Shown: positions 5,304-6,230 of the stretch, in pieces
Layout of the letters: each line of letters opens with the position of its first letter
Numbering within the stretch: position 1 is the first letter of the stretch
Source: an uncultured Acetatifactor sp.
Lineage (GTDB): Bacteria; Bacillota; Clostridia; Lachnospirales; Lachnospiraceae
DNA: 6,230 nucleotides
NCBI GenBank assembly: GCA_948896875.1
Contig: CAQUWW010000124.1
Location: 1 to 6,230 of the forward strand
Direction: 5' to 3'
Position numbers and translations under genes: made by a program
Notes under the pieces: generated by a model
Databases searched by the model: none
What the model was told of the DNA's origin: nothing
What the model saw: the letters and a program-made list of their open reading frames with translations, nothing else

Positions 5304-6230
5304 TCACACTTTCCTGACATATCTGTCCGTCCCTGTGCACAGCCATATCCGGTCTCCTTCCTGTTCCAGCCGAAAAACGATTCCATCCCGAGTGGTCTCA
5401 GAGATCAGGCAGGTTTCATTCTCTTTCCAGGGATCGCACACAAGAGGCACAATCGGATATTCCTCATGTTCCGTGGTAAAGAGCAGCACGTTTTCCTCAT
5501 TGATGCCTTCCAGGCAGATTCTCCCGAACTCATCTTCCCCTCCCTCCGCCGTGAAGCAGGCTCCCGCCAGACTGGGCCATAGGGCTCCAGGGGACGGATA
5601 TCCGCTGTTCTTCTGGCAGAAAGCCACTCCCCACCTTATATAGTAGACTTTTCCGTCATATTCCTCCGCTGTAATCCGGTCATGCTCCCCCTTAATAAAA
5701 GCTTTCCCGTCCCACTGGAAGCCGCTTAGCTCCTCCTCCCTTTGCCAGGCGCCTCCCTTTTCCAGAGCTTCCGTGTGCAGCGTATTTTCCTGTACGGAAA
5801 AGCGGTAAACGCCGGTGCTGCCGTATGCCAGTCCGCTGTACGTGCCTGGGACTTCCAGGAGCGTGCTTTTTGGGATACCGGCGGGTTCCGATTTCTGGCA
5901 ATTTTGCTTTTCGCCGCTGTCCTCCTCCCGATTCTTTCCAGAAAGCTTCAGGGCCTCCCCTCCAATGTCCTCCAGCACCTCAAGCCATGGGACAACGCCG
6001 TCATTGGTGGCTGAAATCGCCAGTGACAGCCCGCGGGCAGGGCTCACCAGCAGGTAGCTGGTAAATTGCTCCGTGCCTCCTGACTTTATCACCGCCACTT
6101 CCCCCAGGGGAATCCGGTTCCTGTTGTAGAGGGAATCCCATCCCAGGCAGTAATCTGCCGCATGGTATGCCCCCTTCAGAAAGGCGGCTCCCTGAGGATG
6201 CATGGTCTCGTCCAGATAGGCCTGTCCCAC
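5304..6230 (-). CDS. Beta-lactamase-fold serine hydrolase, C-terminal part (cut by right edge)
   Basis: The last 309 codons, including the stop, of a gene that continues beyond the window; the GTG at 6228-6230 is merely the first codon visible and not a supported start. Residues about 27-78 match the end of the class C beta-lactamase / penicillin-binding-like fold: YCLGWDSLYN, then KSGGTEQFTSYLLVSP, where KSGG corresponds to the KTG/HGG catalytic box, and LSLAISATNDG. The nucleophile SxxK and the YxN motif would be upstream. After a charged linker (about 96-117) comes a roughly 190-residue C-terminal region starting VPGTYSG, which looks like two successive beta-rich lobes (about 124-200 and 215-308). 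Such proteins are usually esterases or D-amino peptidases rather than antibiotic-degrading enzymes. Whether it is secreted cannot be judged without the N terminus. It is convergent with the esterase and probably independent of it. Confidence 0.82.
   Translation of the reverse strand: MGQAYLDETMHPQGAAFLKGAYHAADYCLGWDSLYNRNRIPLGEVAVIKSGGTEQFTSYLLVSPARGLSLAISATNDGVVPWLEVLEDIGGEALKLSGKNREEDSGEKQNCQKSEPAGIPKSTLLEVPGTYSGLAYGSTGVYRFSVQENTLHTEALEKGGAWQREEELSGFQWDGKAFIKGEHDRITAEEYDGKVYYIRWGVAFCQKNSGYPSPGALWPSLAGACFTAEGGEDEFGRICLEGINEENVLLFTTEHEEYPIVPLVCDPWKENETCLISETTRDGIVFRLEQEGDRIWLCTGTDRYVRKV

Noticed and set aside
5304..6230. A true antibiotic-resistance beta-lactamase
   Set aside because: The motif is KSGG followed by a long extra C-terminal region, as in broad-function serine hydrolases of this fold; the active-site serine is outside the window and no resistance-gene context is seen.

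Overview
The window looks like a chromosomal stretch of a gut-type Firmicute, most likely Clostridia of the Lachnospiraceae kind. This is inferred from mid-range base composition, strong AGGAGG-type ribosome sites, sigma-A-like promoters and the families present. Species cannot be fixed from the sequence alone. There are seven protein genes, two of them cut by the window edges.

Layout: (1) 1-1106, plus strand: the 3' end of an ABC-transporter ATPase gene, overlapping by ATGA a small ABC-2 type permease. (2) 1112-3085, minus strand: a glycerophosphodiester phosphodiesterase followed by a divergent GpsA-like glycerol-3-phosphate dehydrogenase. The 150-base gap between them holds a long, almost perfect inverted repeat. 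(3) 3086-3452: an A- and purine-rich divergent control region. (4) 3453-5225, plus strand: a DeoR-family repressor, then an alpha/beta-hydrolase (esterase) behind its own near-consensus promoter. (5) 5250-5273: a GC-rich hairpin between convergent genes. (6) 5304-6230, minus strand: the C-terminal part of a beta-lactamase-fold serine hydrolase that runs off the right edge.

How the genes may work together (inference): the phosphodiesterase would release glycerol 3-phosphate from glycerophosphodiesters, the dehydrogenase would oxidise it or a related polyol phosphate, and the DeoR protein would sense a phosphorylated intermediate. The supporting sequence signal is a 9-base word, AAAAGACAA / TTGTCTTTT, found exactly three times between genes. 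One copy lies inside the predicted phosphodiesterase promoter, one lies in the divergent control region, and one overlaps the -35 of the esterase promoter. This suggests one DeoR regulon covering the phosphodiesterase/dehydrogenase pair, the regulator and the esterase. The ABC transporter and the beta-lactamase-like gene look unrelated to this module.

Most worth a second look are the inverted-repeat element in the dehydrogenase leader, the shared nine-base operator candidate, and the altered substrate-pocket residues of the GpsA-like enzyme. I found no RNA genes, CRISPR arrays, transposase genes or phage genes.
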